DNA of 64,000 bases from Seonamhaeicola maritimus (GTDB lineage Bacteria > Bacteroidota > Bacteroidia > Flavobacteriales > Flavobacteriaceae). The stretch spans positions 1 through 64,000 of the forward strand of contig NZ_VRKQ01000008.1 in the NCBI RefSeq assembly GCF_008056315.1, read 5' to 3'. Of this stretch, positions 36,323 to 45,903 are shown one piece after another; position 1 is the stretch's first letter, and the number at the start of each line of letters is the position of its first letter. The position numbers were made by a program, and so were the translations under genes. The notes under the pieces are model-generated. The model was given only the letters and a program-made list of their open reading frames with translations. It had not been told where the DNA came from and made no database searches.

Positions 36323-37579
36323 ATGAAAACTCGCTTATTCCATGTTTACAGTATTATGATAATTTTACTTGTTTCGTGTTCATCAAGTTCTAGCGATGGA
36401 CCAACTGGACCTACAGCAAATGATGATTCTCTTACTGTTAATGAAAACAGCAGTTCTGGATTAGACAATCAAATAGATGTATCCGTAAATGATAATTTAG
36501 GGCCTAGTGGGGGAGATACTAATAACTATAATTTAGTTAATCCCCCAACAAATGGAAATGCTACAGAAGTAAGTGACGGTGTATTTGAATATGTGCCAAA
36601 TGGTGGATTCTTTGGAAGTGATAGTTTTACTTATAGAATTACAGACAAGGATGCCAATGAAGATACCGCTTTAGTTGATATAACGGTAAACGAAGTCCCT
36701 GGACCCTCAGTAGAGGATTTTGAAAATATGGATCCTAATTTCCCATCTTTTGTGTCTATAGATGATACTACACCAACTGGAAAAAAATGGGTTAAGGTAG
36801 ATGCCTTATCGGATGAGTTTGATGGAACGTTGGATATAGGGACTACACCTTATGATTATTCGAAGAAATGGTTTTATTCAAATTGGAATTATGGAAATAC
36901 ACCTGTTTCTATGGGATCTAACTTTTTTACAGAAGATGGTAAGCTTTGTATAAAAGCTACTCTAGGATCTGATCCACTCTGGTTTCAAACCGCTAGAGTA
37001 CATTCAACTACTAAGATTAGCTATCCTATGTATACCGAATGTAGTATGAAGACTGCTCATATTTCTGCATTTAATACGTTTTGGATGAATAATGGGGACA
37101 TTGATGACCGCGATGAAATAGATATAGTTGAAAACAATTCTAAACCAACGCAGGCATGTATAGATACGTCCACAAATACGCCGAATTTCCCATGGACAAC
37201 TCATTTGTTTCCAACACAAATGAATTCTCAGTATTTCATTGCGAAAAATGGCGTAACAGAAAGACATGAAGATAATTATGATACAAGATGGTTGTTGCCA
37301 GAGAATCCGAAGAAAGATAAAACTTGGAATGAAGATTATCATATTGTAGGCTGTTGGTGGATTGATGAACGTACGGTTCAGTTCTACTTGGATGGAGAGC
37401 CTGCGGGTAAAGTAACTACAAATCAAGATTTTTCTTTAGAACTGGAACTTATTTGGGATTTATGGACTGCGGATGAATGCTATTTAGGAGGACTGGCTAA
37501 TAAAGAAGATTTAAATGATGATAGTATTAATACGATGCGAATAGATTGGGTTCGTACTTGGAAATTGGAGGCAAATTAA
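36323..37579 (+). CDS. GH16 glycoside hydrolase lipoprotein (agarase/porphyranase-like)
   Basis: 418 residues. A lipoprotein signal ('ILLVSC') and Ser-rich linker anchor it, probably at the outer surface. Residues 30-125 form a cadherin/VCBS-like Ig domain ('FEYVPNGGFFGSDSFTYRIT'). A GH16 catalytic domain fills the rest, with the motif 'DEIDIVEN': nucleophile Glu265, Asp267 and acid/base Glu270. The ExDxxE form occurs in agarases, porphyranases and carrageenases. With GH117 and GH2 beside it, an endo-beta-galactanase is most likely; the subfamily cannot be fixed by eye. It is the only PUL enzyme on the + strand. Confidence 0.85.
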   Translation: MKTRLFHVYSIMIILLVSCSSSSSDGPTGPTANDDSLTVNENSSSGLDNQIDVSVNDNLGPSGGDTNNYNLVNPPTNGNATEVSDGVFEYVPNGGFFGSDSFTYRITDKDANEDTALVDITVNEVPGPSVEDFENMDPNFPSFVSIDDTTPTGKKWVKVDALSDEFDGTLDIGTTPYDYSKKWFYSNWNYGNTPVSMGSNFFTEDGKLCIKATLGSDPLWFQTARVHSTTKISYPMYTECSMKTAHISAFNTFWMNNGDIDDRDEIDIVENNSKPTQACIDTSTNTPNFPWTTHLFPTQMNSQYFIAKNGVTERHEDNYDTRWLLPENPKKDKTWNEDYHIVGCWWIDERTVQFYLDGEPAGKVTTNQDFSLELELIWDLWTADECYLGGLANKEDLNDDSINTMRIDWVRTWKLEAN

Positions 37580-37700
37580 TTTCAAGAATAATCTATGTTT
37601 AAAAGGATTAATTACTCTCTAATTGCAATAGAATTTAAAATGATTAAGTAGGATATAAAATTATTAATTAACCGTTAGTTTAGTTTTAATTAGTTTTGTT

Positions 37701-37731
37701 AAAGGGTATGGTGTCTAAAACCATGCCCTTT
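37701..37731 (+). terminator. Probable terminator after the GH16 gene
   Basis: A 12-bp stem with one G-U pair (37701-37712 with 37720-37731, 7-nt loop), then ATTGTTTGG. The U-tract is weak. Confidence 0.65.
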
Positions 37732-38041
37732 ATTGTTTGGTTAAATATTTAAGTAGCAACTTAGCAGTTGGTTATAGAGTTTTTACCTTCTTCTAGCTCA
37801 CATCTAACAGGTGATGATAGAATCAGAAAGATCATCCTGAATAACTTAAATTGGAAATTGACTGAATTAAAAAAGCAGTAATGAAATTCTAATGAAAAAA
37901 GTGAAGATTTTACTTCTCTCTGTTTAAGTCACGCCTATATAATAAGAACTTAGAAAAAAAACCTCGTTTAGTGAAACGAATAAGAGGTAGGAAGTACATG
38001 GTTTAAAATATACAACACAAAAAAATGAAGTATAAAAAGTT

Positions 38042-38074
38042 AAAGACAGTAGCCTAAAATAGGATACTGTCTTT
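38042..38074 (-). terminator. Probable terminator after the GH117 gene
   Basis: A 10-bp stem (38042-38051 with 38065-38074) continues by 3 bp past a G/A mismatch, with a 5-nt loop. On the - strand it is followed by a partly U-rich stretch. It lies 29 bp after the GH117 stop. Confidence 0.6.
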
Positions 38075-38102
38075 AATGATTAAGTTTAAGTATTATATAA
38101 TC

Positions 38103-39323
38103 TTATTCACCAGGAGCACGGTGTTCTGTTTTTCTTTCTGAAGAAAACTTCATGATACTTTGGTAGTTCCAGCTATTGTAAACGTGTGATAATCCCCAAC
38201 GCAGTATTTCTGTAGGGTCTTTTTCATTATCTGCTGTCCTATTTAACCCAATAGCATGTGCATCTACACTTTTTAATACTGACATAATTTCGAAATTAAG
38301 ACCGTCTGGCGACCATTGAATAGTATTTTTCTCTGGACCGTCCGTGGTAATTAACGAAGCAATACCTCCGTTATAAGGCCACACACAAATTTCATGGCCA
38401 CTATTACTAATTGGATTATAAGGTGATTTCACGTATGGCCCTAAAGGGTTATCTGCTATAGCAACACCATGACGAATTTGTCTTCCACCAAAAGTAATTT
38501 GTTCTCCCATTTGTTCTCCTTTGTAATAAAGGTGAAATTTGCCATTATACGGTATAATGCATGGGTCATGTACTTTGTGACTGTCAAAATCACCCTTCTT
38601 CTCAACAGCAAATCTGTTTTGGGCTTCACCTTTCCAAATACCATTGTCAGCAGGACTAAGAATAGGCTCCTTACTTTTTGTCCAAGGGCCATCTGGTGAA
38701 TCTGACCAAGCTAAACCTATTTGGTTTTTTACACGTACTGTATACGGAGATTTTACCGCTTGGTAGCATAAATAGTATTTGTTCTCATGTTTCATAATTT
38801 CTACTGTGAATACAGATCTGTCGTCATACTCTCCTTTTTCACCTCTTGCAACTGCCAAACCTTCCTCTTTCCAAGTTTCTCCATCTTCAGAGGTTGCATA
38901 CCATATATCACATCTATCCCAAGGGAATACCTTATCATTTTCAACATCACCTCCAAAACCTTGACAAGGGCCAGTGCTTTTAGAATACCAAACGTAGTAC
39001 TTACCGTTTTCTTTAATCATGGCACTCGGATCCCTACGTACAACACCTTCTTCATATGCCAAATCTCCTTTTAATGGCTTTAAGCCAGAAAATTCAATAA
39101 ACCAATCGTTACCCAAATCTGTAGGCCATTTTAACGCTCTTTTTGAAGCGCTACTAAGATGGTTTACATCCGTTATGCCTAAATGATCAATTTGCTCTTG
39201 TGTAATTTGTTTAGAGTCTGAATTATCAGCTTTATCCTCAGTTTCAATCTGTGGTTTAGTGTTACACGAAATTATTAATGTTATTAGAAATAGATAGTGA
39301 AAAATTTTAGTTTTAAAAATCAT
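38103..39323 (-). CDS. GH117 alpha-1,3-(3,6-anhydro)-L-galactosidase
   Basis: 406 residues. A lipoprotein signal ('LIISC', Cys20) precedes a five-bladed propeller. The sequence closely follows Zobellia AhgA as I recall it: 'YEEGVVRRDPSAMIK', 'GEKGEYDDRSVF', 'FDSHKVHDP' and 'NSGHEICVW'. Asp98, Asp253 and Glu311 sit one residue off the AhgA active-site Asp97, Asp252 and Glu310, and His310 is present. The enzyme removes 3,6-anhydro-L-galactose from the non-reducing end of neoagaro-oligosaccharides. This is the clearest pointer to agar-type substrate for the PUL. It stands alone on the - strand, divergent from the regulator. Confidence 0.9.
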   Translation of the reverse strand: MIFKTKIFHYLFLITLIISCNTKPQIETEDKADNSDSKQITQEQIDHLGITDVNHLSSASKRALKWPTDLGNDWFIEFSGLKPLKGDLAYEEGVVRRDPSAMIKENGKYYVWYSKSTGPCQGFGGDVENDKVFPWDRCDIWYATSEDGETWKEEGLAVARGEKGEYDDRSVFTVEIMKHENKYYLCYQAVKSPYTVRVKNQIGLAWSDSPDGPWTKSKEPILSPADNGIWKGEAQNRFAVEKKGDFDSHKVHDPCIIPYNGKFHLYYKGEQMGEQITFGGRQIRHGVAIADNPLGPYVKSPYNPISNSGHEICVWPYNGGIASLITTDGPEKNTIQWSPDGLNFEIMSVLKSVDAHAIGLNRTADNEKDPTEILRWGLSHVYNSWNYQSIMKFSSERKTEHRAPGE

Positions 39324-39739
39324 TTTAGTTGTTCTTTTAATTATTAAAAAAAGTGCATACCAAAGGGTACCATTTACTCTTAAGTTAAATTATTTTATGC
39401 CAGTTGAAGCATTTAAAAATTGAAACAATTTTCATTAGTTCTAACAGTTTGTTTTGGTTTATATCTTCTAAATTTTTTTGGATGAAGTAAAAATACATTA
39501 CATCAAAATAACACCAATTTAAACATCAGTATTTTCACAAATATCAATTATATATGGTAGAAACACCTTGTTTTTTCATGAATAAAAACTGAACATCCCT
39601 AAAAAAATCCTCAATTTTAATTGGCTGTATCTAATCAAGTATTATATTGAAATTGATTGAAACAACTTGTATGGTGTTCAGTGTTATATCGTGCAGTGTT
39701 AAGTTAAAAAATGACATAATTTTTATAACATTTTATAAA
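39324..39739. other. Divergent control region of GH117 and the TPR-HTH regulator
   Basis: 416 bp between the two translation starts, very AT-rich. The only recognisable element is the operator-like copy at 39577-39595. No gene is supported here, although the regulator frame stays open upstream to 39647. Confidence 0.55.
39577..39595. promoter_or_regulatory. PUL operator candidate, copy 3
   Basis: CATGAATAAAAACTGAACA: 16 of 19 bases as in copy 1. Half-sites TGAA (39579) and TGAA (39590) keep the 11-bp spacing. It lies between GH117 (-) and the regulator (+). Confidence 0.6.
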
Positions 39740-41326
39740 ATGAAGAAGAGTTTAGGTTTTAAAAAAATATTGAGTGCTGCTATTATTTTATTGTGCTTAT
39801 ATGTAAATGCCCAAGCACCTTACGGAACCAATAAATATATTGACAAAGCCAACCTATTAACAACAAAAAAAATAGATAGTGCAACTTATTATTTAAATAA
39901 GGGTATTGAGTTTTATTCTGCCAAAAAGGATACTATAAATCTAATTAACACTTTATGTCAACTCTCATCATTATACGACAATGTGCTGGATTATGGAAAA
40001 TCTTATGATGGTTATTGGGACGCTCTAATATTGGCCGATTTATCAAATGATGATATTTCTAAAGCCAGAGTGTATCAGGAATTGGGGTGGCTGTACCTTT
40101 CTTATAGAAGGGAGAACGAGTCTTTGCGTTATTTTAATATGTCTCTTAAGTTAAAGAAAAGATTATTTGAGGAGAAGAAAATAAGTCGAGACTATTTAGT
40201 TAGTAATTATTTTGCAATGGTTAACTGTTATCGTGTAAATGATAATATGACAATGACTAAGGCTTATTTAGATAGTTGTCAAGTATCATTAAATAAAATT
40301 GGGCCTGATGAGAAATCGTATTATGTTGAGTCTGAAAAAGCTTACTATAAAGCAGCAGTAGGTGGGGATTATGATGGGGCGCATAAATTGCTATATGATG
40401 CAAAGATGTATTTTCAAACAACTGAGCCTTCATATTTAACAGTAATCCATTTCTTAATAGCTGAGGTTTATAGAATGGAGGGTAGTATTGATAAGAGTAT
40501 TAGGCATTATAGAGAATCTTTAAGATTTGCTGAAATGTACAATAGGCATTTGGGCTATAAGCATTTTAACTATGAAGTATTATCAGATATTTATTATAGT
40601 AAAGGAGATTTTAAAGAAGCTTATCATTTTAAAAAGAAGGAACAGGAGTTAAACGAAAAAATATTTGGTAGAAGAAGCGAGAATAACAAGCATTTAATTG
40701 AAATTAAAGATAAATATAGACTTCAAAAAGAAAAAGAGACAACACTTCTTAAGGAGGCTAGAATTGAAAAACTCGAAAATCAAAAAAGAATAGGATTTTT
40801 ACAGAATATTTTGATGGGAGTAGTTGTTATCTTTTTATTATTGTATGGTCTACTTTTCTTTAGGAATTTAAGAAGAAAGCACAGGATGGAAAAAGAAAAA
40901 ACGAACGAAGTTATGAAGCTAAAAAACAGAGAGCTCACAGCTTCGGCATTGCAATTAATAGAAAGAGAAGAATTTATAATTAAACTAAAAGAGAGTATTT
41001 CTAAGACAGATGAAATAGATATAAAGGCAATAAATAGAATGGTTAACAGTTTTCAAAATTCGCCAGGTGGCAATTGGGAAGAATTCGAAGCTAGATTCAC
41101 TTCAATAAATCAAAGCTTTTATGATAATATTAGGAGTAAATTTCCCAATTTAGGACCTACAGATTTAAAGCTCTGTGCTTTAGTGAAACTAGGGTTTTCT
41201 AGCAAGGAGATGTCTTCCTTACTCGGTATTACGATGGAAAGCGTGCACACTTCTAGATATAGATTAAGAAGAAAATTAAAGCTAGAAAAAGGAACGAATC
41301 TTACTCAATTTATTTCGACTATTTAA
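39740..41326 (+). CDS. TPR-containing membrane regulator with LuxR-type HTH
   Basis: 528 residues from the ATG at 39740 ('MKKSLGFKKILSAAII'), which gives a signal peptide ending 'LYVNAQ'; a longer frame to 39647 is not supported. Order: periplasmic TPR domain (about 30-310), coiled coil, one transmembrane helix (about 352-375), coiled coil, and a C-terminal GerE/LuxR-like HTH (about 465-525, 'LGPTDLKLCALVKLGFSSKE', 'ITMESVHTSRYRLRRKLKL'). It is a one-component membrane regulator typical of Bacteroidota. It is the only regulator in the PUL and the natural candidate to bind the repeated operator-like motif. Confidence 0.88.
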   Translation: MKKSLGFKKILSAAIILLCLYVNAQAPYGTNKYIDKANLLTTKKIDSATYYLNKGIEFYSAKKDTINLINTLCQLSSLYDNVLDYGKSYDGYWDALILADLSNDDISKARVYQELGWLYLSYRRENESLRYFNMSLKLKKRLFEEKKISRDYLVSNYFAMVNCYRVNDNMTMTKAYLDSCQVSLNKIGPDEKSYYVESEKAYYKAAVGGDYDGAHKLLYDAKMYFQTTEPSYLTVIHFLIAEVYRMEGSIDKSIRHYRESLRFAEMYNRHLGYKHFNYEVLSDIYYSKGDFKEAYHFKKKEQELNEKIFGRRSENNKHLIEIKDKYRLQKEKETTLLKEARIEKLENQKRIGFLQNILMGVVVIFLLLYGLLFFRNLRRKHRMEKEKTNEVMKLKNRELTASALQLIEREEFIIKLKESISKTDEIDIKAINRMVNSFQNSPGGNWEEFEARFTSINQSFYDNIRSKFPNLGPTDLKLCALVKLGFSSKEMSSLLGITMESVHTSRYRLRRKLKLEKGTNLTQFISTI

Positions 41327-41415
41327 ACAGACATAAAATCTTAAGTTAATATAGAAAAGTCTGTTAATTAGACTCTATCAGTATCGTAAAATAGATTTAG
41401 AGATTTTGCTTCCAT

Positions 41416-41459
41416 AACAAACAATGGGGGAAATCATAGATCCCCCCCCATTGTTTGTT
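41416..41459. terminator. 15-bp perfect inverted repeat between convergent genes
   Basis: AACAAACAATGGGGG (41416-41430) pairs perfectly with 41445-41459, and the right arm extends a run of eight C. It lies between the regulator (+) and GH2 (-) ends, the place of a terminator, but neither side has a U-tract. It may act as a transcription block of another kind. Confidence 0.5.
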
Positions 41460-41513
41460 CAAAACTAAGCGACTAATCTTTAATTTAGTCACTAGTTTTC
41501 CTTTTGTATTAAC

Positions 41514-44039
41514 CTATTTAATCTCAATATTAACTGTTCTGTCTTCAAAACCAGAAGCTCTTGCAGTGATCTTTACAATACCAGGTTTAAATTTTGATTG
41601 AAGAATAGCCAAACAACGTCCTTTGGCTGTAGTGATTTTTTTAGACTGAAAATCTTGACTATTGGACCTTTCACCATTATCTACCCCTAACCATCGGCAA
41701 TCTCCTTCAACAATAAACTCTATGTCTGTATTTTCCGTTTTTACTTCTAATCCATTCTTGTCTAACAATTGTACTTCTAAATGAGCAACATCGTAGCCGT
41801 CAGCCTTTAAAGATTCTTGATTGGATATGAGCTTTAAGCTAGTGGGTTTGGAGGTTGTTTGTAATTCAGCAATTACCTCTTGCCCATCAAACCCAGCTTT
41901 TGCAGTTAATGTTCCTACTTCAAAAGGCACCATCCAACGAAATAATCGATCTGGACATTCAGACATACTTTTTCTTCCGAGTGATTTACCATTTAATAAT
42001 AGCTCCACAATAGTATGATTTGAACAAACTTCAACAACTACCATTTCACCTTCTTCATAATTCCAATGCATATTAGAATCTCGCCAATTACTAGATGCAT
42101 CAGCATTTTCAGGAAGCTGTTGACCAGATATTTCATTAGTCTTAAATCTTGAATTTTTCATGGGCATAGTACCTATTGAAATATGAGGTTTGTTTACCCA
42201 GATACTTTTAAAATAGTTCCATCCTTGATATTTGAAACCTGCTAAATCCAGCAAGTCTCCCCAGCCACTTTTATTGGGCCAATCTCCATGTCTTTCTCCC
42301 ATGTAGTCTATTCCGGTCCACATGAAAATACTAAAAACACCAGGGTTTTCTAAAACTTGTTTCCAATCATCCCATGTGCCAGGGTTTTCGTTGATTGTAA
42401 TTTGTTTGTTTGGAAAATATTTTAAAGCCCAAGGAATATCTTTATTTCTGTAACTAAAACCAGCAATATCTATAGCATCTGCATAACCACTTACCATACT
42501 TGTTTGAGCCACTACAAAGTTTGCAGTTACTGGTCTAGTTGTATCTAATTCTTTGGTCCACTTACTAAGCTGCGTTGCTGTTTCTGTTAAGTTGTATTCA
42601 GTTTTTTCAATTTCATCGTATCGCTTTTTCATCTCATCGGGTGTAAATAATGGTTCACTACTCCAATAACTTCCAGAATCTTGTGGGTCATCAGGATTTT
42701 CCCAAAAACCTGTTACATATCTGTAATGAAGATATGTCCATTCAATTTCATTCCCAATACTCCACTGAAAAACACTTGGATGATTTCTATCTCTTAACAT
42801 TGTACGGGTTAAGTCACTTTTATTCCATTCTCTAAAGTGCTCAACATATCCTCTAGTAATATAGTCGTCATGCCTATCGTGGAAGTTTAAACGCTTGTCT
42901 TTGGCATATTCAAACTCATCAAAAAACTCATTTTGAACAAGGATCCCCATTTCGTCACATAAATCTAAAAATTCCTGTGAATAAGGGTTATGGGCTGTGC
43001 GAATAGCGTTTACACCGCAGGCCTTTAATCTTTCAAAGCGACGTCTCCAAACACCTTTAGGAACAGCAGAACCTACCAAGCCAGCGGCGTGATGTAGGCA
43101 AACCCCTTTTACATCGGTTACTTTTCCGTTTAGCTTAAAACCAAAATCTTTATTAAACTCTATACTTCTAATTCCAAATGGTGTTTCATACCTATCAATA
43201 ACTTTTCCTTTTACTAAAACAGTAGTAATTGCTTTATACATATTGGGGTTTTGAATATCCCAAAGTTTAGGGTTTGCAACTGTTAGAGAATGGTTAAATG
43301 TGTTTTCTGTTTTCGATTCTAAATGTAGTTCTTCCGAAAGTTGTGCCACCTCATTGTTATAAGCATCTAAAATGGAAGTTGACAAGGTAAAAGACTTGTC
43401 ATCATTGTAATCGTTTTTCACTTTTATTTCTAAATGAACCTTAGCTTCTTCAGCGGAAACTTCCGGAGTAGTAAGAAAGGTGCCCCAAATAGGAATATGC
43501 AATTTGTTAACCGTAATTAGTTTTACATTTCTATAAATCCCGCTTCCTGTGTACCAACGGCTATCAGCATATCTAGAGTGGTCTACATGCACGGTTAATA
43601 CATTTTCATTATGGACATCTTCAAGGACATCTGTTAAGTTAAAATATACAGGAGAGTACCCATAAGGGTTTTCACCTAGAAGTTTACCATTTAACCAAAA
43701 TGTGGCATTATTATAAACCCCATCAAAAAGTACGTAAGTGTTTGTCTCCTTCTTATTTGATGTAGTTTTAAAATGCTTTTGATATACACCAACCCCACCA
43801 GGAAGAAATCCAGTAGCTCCTTCATATTTAGGATCAAAAGACATTTCAACACTCCAATCATGAGGTAATCTTAGTGTTCTCCACTTTTTATCTTTTAAAG
43901 GAATAGTTTTAGGTTTTGTAGTGTCTTTTTGTAAGGCAAATTTCCATTCGAAGTTAAAATCCGTTTCCCGTTGCAAATCTTGGGCATCTACCTTAGGTAG
44001 AAATAAAGTAATTGACATTAATAAAAGTAAGAATCTCAT
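41514..44039 (-). CDS. GH2 beta-galactosidase
   Basis: 841 residues, signal peptide ending 'FLPKVDAQ', so periplasmic. Sugar-binding domain ('LRLPHDWSVEM', 'WFNGKLLGENPYGY'-like region), Ig-like domain, then TIM barrel with 'GVCLHHAAG' and 'CGVNAIRTAHNPYS'. Acid/base Glu431 is in 'QWSIGNEIEW'; the likely nucleophile is Glu551 in 'TINENPGTW'. Extra C-terminal beta domains follow. In agar-type PULs such enzymes remove terminal galactose from oligosaccharides, which would complement GH117. It has its own promoter in the 44040-44253 region. Confidence 0.9.
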   Translation of the reverse strand: MRFLLLLMSITLFLPKVDAQDLQRETDFNFEWKFALQKDTTKPKTIPLKDKKWRTLRLPHDWSVEMSFDPKYEGATGFLPGGVGVYQKHFKTTSNKKETNTYVLFDGVYNNATFWLNGKLLGENPYGYSPVYFNLTDVLEDVHNENVLTVHVDHSRYADSRWYTGSGIYRNVKLITVNKLHIPIWGTFLTTPEVSAEEAKVHLEIKVKNDYNDDKSFTLSTSILDAYNNEVAQLSEELHLESKTENTFNHSLTVANPKLWDIQNPNMYKAITTVLVKGKVIDRYETPFGIRSIEFNKDFGFKLNGKVTDVKGVCLHHAAGLVGSAVPKGVWRRRFERLKACGVNAIRTAHNPYSQEFLDLCDEMGILVQNEFFDEFEYAKDKRLNFHDRHDDYITRGYVEHFREWNKSDLTRTMLRDRNHPSVFQWSIGNEIEWTYLHYRYVTGFWENPDDPQDSGSYWSSEPLFTPDEMKKRYDEIEKTEYNLTETATQLSKWTKELDTTRPVTANFVVAQTSMVSGYADAIDIAGFSYRNKDIPWALKYFPNKQITINENPGTWDDWKQVLENPGVFSIFMWTGIDYMGERHGDWPNKSGWGDLLDLAGFKYQGWNYFKSIWVNKPHISIGTMPMKNSRFKTNEISGQQLPENADASSNWRDSNMHWNYEEGEMVVVEVCSNHTIVELLLNGKSLGRKSMSECPDRLFRWMVPFEVGTLTAKAGFDGQEVIAELQTTSKPTSLKLISNQESLKADGYDVAHLEVQLLDKNGLEVKTENTDIEFIVEGDCRWLGVDNGERSNSQDFQSKKITTAKGRCLAILQSKFKPGIVKITARASGFEDRTVNIEIK

Positions 44040-44253
44040 GAAATTTTAATTATCTGTTCGTGCTATGATCAATCTTGAAGGCAAATCATAAGTTTGACTT
44101 AACGCCTTAATTGGAAGAATCTTTTTTGAGTAATTTTTAATGTTGGTAAAGTAGGAATTTGAATTTGCTCCCTCATATCGCTGTAAACTACATCTGAATG
44201 TTAAATGTTTAAATGCACATTTGAAGTAATTGAGGTAATCTTTTTTAAGATTT

Positions 44254-44296
44254 AAAAAAAAGGGCTTGTCTATAATTTAAGACAAACCCTTTTTTA
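44254..44296 (-). terminator. Terminator of the SusC-SusD operon
   Basis: An A-run, a stem of about 14 bp with one mismatch (left arm to 44271, right arm from 44280) and an 8-nt loop. On the - strand it reads as hairpin plus U-tract, 22 bp after the glycan-binding protein stop. Confidence 0.8.
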
Positions 44297-44317
44297 AACT
44301 AAATCAAACTAACAAAT

Positions 44318-45892
44318 TTATGGTCTTAACTCAACTTCTGCTAGAACCATATCATCTATATAAAACCTTAGGGTATCGGCGTTATTTTCATTGAATCCTC
44401 TAATTAACCAAGTAATTTCCGCGTCAGTACTAGATTTAAAATAGAACTTCTGGTAAACCCATTCACCTGTTGGCATATCAGAACTAAAAATTGTTGTAGC
44501 CCAATCTCCCATGGCCCAGTTGCTAGCGTAGAATCTAATATCTGAGGCTGCGTTTCCAGTTGGCGCATTTGCAATTCCATCTACCACGTATAGCCAATAA
44601 CCAAGTTCATACTCTTGACCAACTACCAATTGGAAATTGGCATTACCTGCTATTATCATTCCGCCATTTGGCCTATACTCTATGTACATACTATTACTAC
44701 CTGTACGTGGCATATCAGAATTTATGGTCATATCATATTCACCCCATATGCCACCCCACCATTGGTAAGGCCAGTCACCACCTGCGGTTGATTCAAAGCC
44801 AAAATCTATACCAGTAGATTCATAAAAATTCGGGTTGGCACCAACAGAAGTGGACATAAAATCCGTAAAAGCATCGGCGTCTACTTGATCTGCCGTTTTA
44901 AGACTTCCAGGTGTATAGGAAACAAAGGCCGTATCATTATCATACATACGCTCACCGCTCAATTCAAGTAAGACAATGTTTTTTTCATCATCATCCAATG
45001 TTACATTTTCAACAGTTGGGTTAAGGATGTTTCCTCCATTTTCCAATCTTACAGTAAAGTTGCTCGCATTTAAACTTGTATCATCCATATCTCTACTAAA
45101 TTGAAGTGCTACAAAACCATCTTTCTCTCTAACAGCTTCCAAAACAACAGGTTCAGTAGAAGGAATAACCTTTATGATTTTTTCAAAGGAAATAGTGTCA
45201 GCGTCTCTTGGGCGGAATCTTGAAGCTATGAAATTTACATCATAGGATCCTAAAGAGTTAAACTTCATGTCTACTTCATTTAAAGTGGTTTGGATTCTAT
45301 CTGGTTTACCGCCATCAGAAGTCCATAGTGCACCGTCTGGTTCACCAACTGCATCAAAAGTTAATCTTACAAATTTGCTTGCGGTAACTTCATTTTCTGC
45401 ATCATCGGCTAAAACTAATTCATCTCCAGTTGTTCCATCATCATTAACGTGGTACAATTTTAATGTAGATTTAATTGAATCAAGTACAGTAACAACAATA
45501 GTTGTATCTAATTCTCTACCATTAATAGGTTGGGTACTATCATCATTTGGGTATACATCACCACCAAATGTTTGGCTTAATGTAACATCATAAACTCCAG
45601 GCTTGTAAAAAACACCTTTAATTATCGCTTCTGATGAGGTGTTCTCACCGTTTTCAGCAATTACAGATACATCAGTACCTCCAGGTAAAGTCCATTGTCT
45701 AGAAACAACACCTCTTGAAATATCACCAAAGTCTATGTGTCCATTGACAGAAACTCTATTTTCAAAATCCATTTCAGAGGTTACTATAATTCTATGGTTC
45801 GTGTCCATCGTTTCAACGGACAAATCTTCTCCACAGCCTACAAAAAGCAAGCCTATTGCGAAGAGAAAACTTAAAATTTTAAAATTTTTCAT
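44318..45892 (-). CDS. Surface glycan-binding lipoprotein (SusE/F position)
   Basis: 524 residues from the ATG at 45892; a TTG three codons upstream (45901) is less likely. Lipobox 'GLLFVGC'. Two or more PKD/Ig-like domains follow ('VYDVTLSQTFGGD', 'SLGSYDVNFIASRF'), then a bacterial Ig-like module ('VALQFSRDMDDTSLNASNFT') and a C-terminal jelly-roll that resembles a carbohydrate-binding module ('GFESTAGGDWPYQWWGGIWG', Trp-rich). It is 11 bp after susD. Probably the third component of the import complex, holding the galactan at the surface. Specificity is inferred only from context. Confidence 0.82.
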   Translation of the reverse strand: MKNFKILSFLFAIGLLFVGCGEDLSVETMDTNHRIIVTSEMDFENRVSVNGHIDFGDISRGVVSRQWTLPGGTDVSVIAENGENTSSEAIIKGVFYKPGVYDVTLSQTFGGDVYPNDDSTQPINGRELDTTIVVTVLDSIKSTLKLYHVNDDGTTGDELVLADDAENEVTASKFVRLTFDAVGEPDGALWTSDGGKPDRIQTTLNEVDMKFNSLGSYDVNFIASRFRPRDADTISFEKIIKVIPSTEPVVLEAVREKDGFVALQFSRDMDDTSLNASNFTVRLENGGNILNPTVENVTLDDDEKNIVLLELSGERMYDNDTAFVSYTPGSLKTADQVDADAFTDFMSTSVGANPNFYESTGIDFGFESTAGGDWPYQWWGGIWGEYDMTINSDMPRTGSNSMYIEYRPNGGMIIAGNANFQLVVGQEYELGYWLYVVDGIANAPTGNAASDIRFYASNWAMGDWATTIFSSDMPTGEWVYQKFYFKSSTDAEITWLIRGFNENNADTLRFYIDDMVLAEVELRP

Positions 45893-45903
45893 AATAAGCA
45901 ATT

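Larger units (their letters stand above)
37580..38102. other. 523-bp convergent gap between GH16 and GH117 genes
   Basis: No plausible gene. It holds two terminator-like hairpins (37701-37731 and 38042-38074) near its ends. A small hairpin CGTTT-AGTG-AAACG with a CCTC/GAGG base is at 37962-37987. The middle is featureless AT-rich sequence. Confidence 0.6.

Noticed and set aside
37004-37426. 140-codon minus-strand frame inside the GH16 gene
   Set aside because: It is antisense to the GH16 catalytic domain, whose motif and signal peptide clearly define the true frame.
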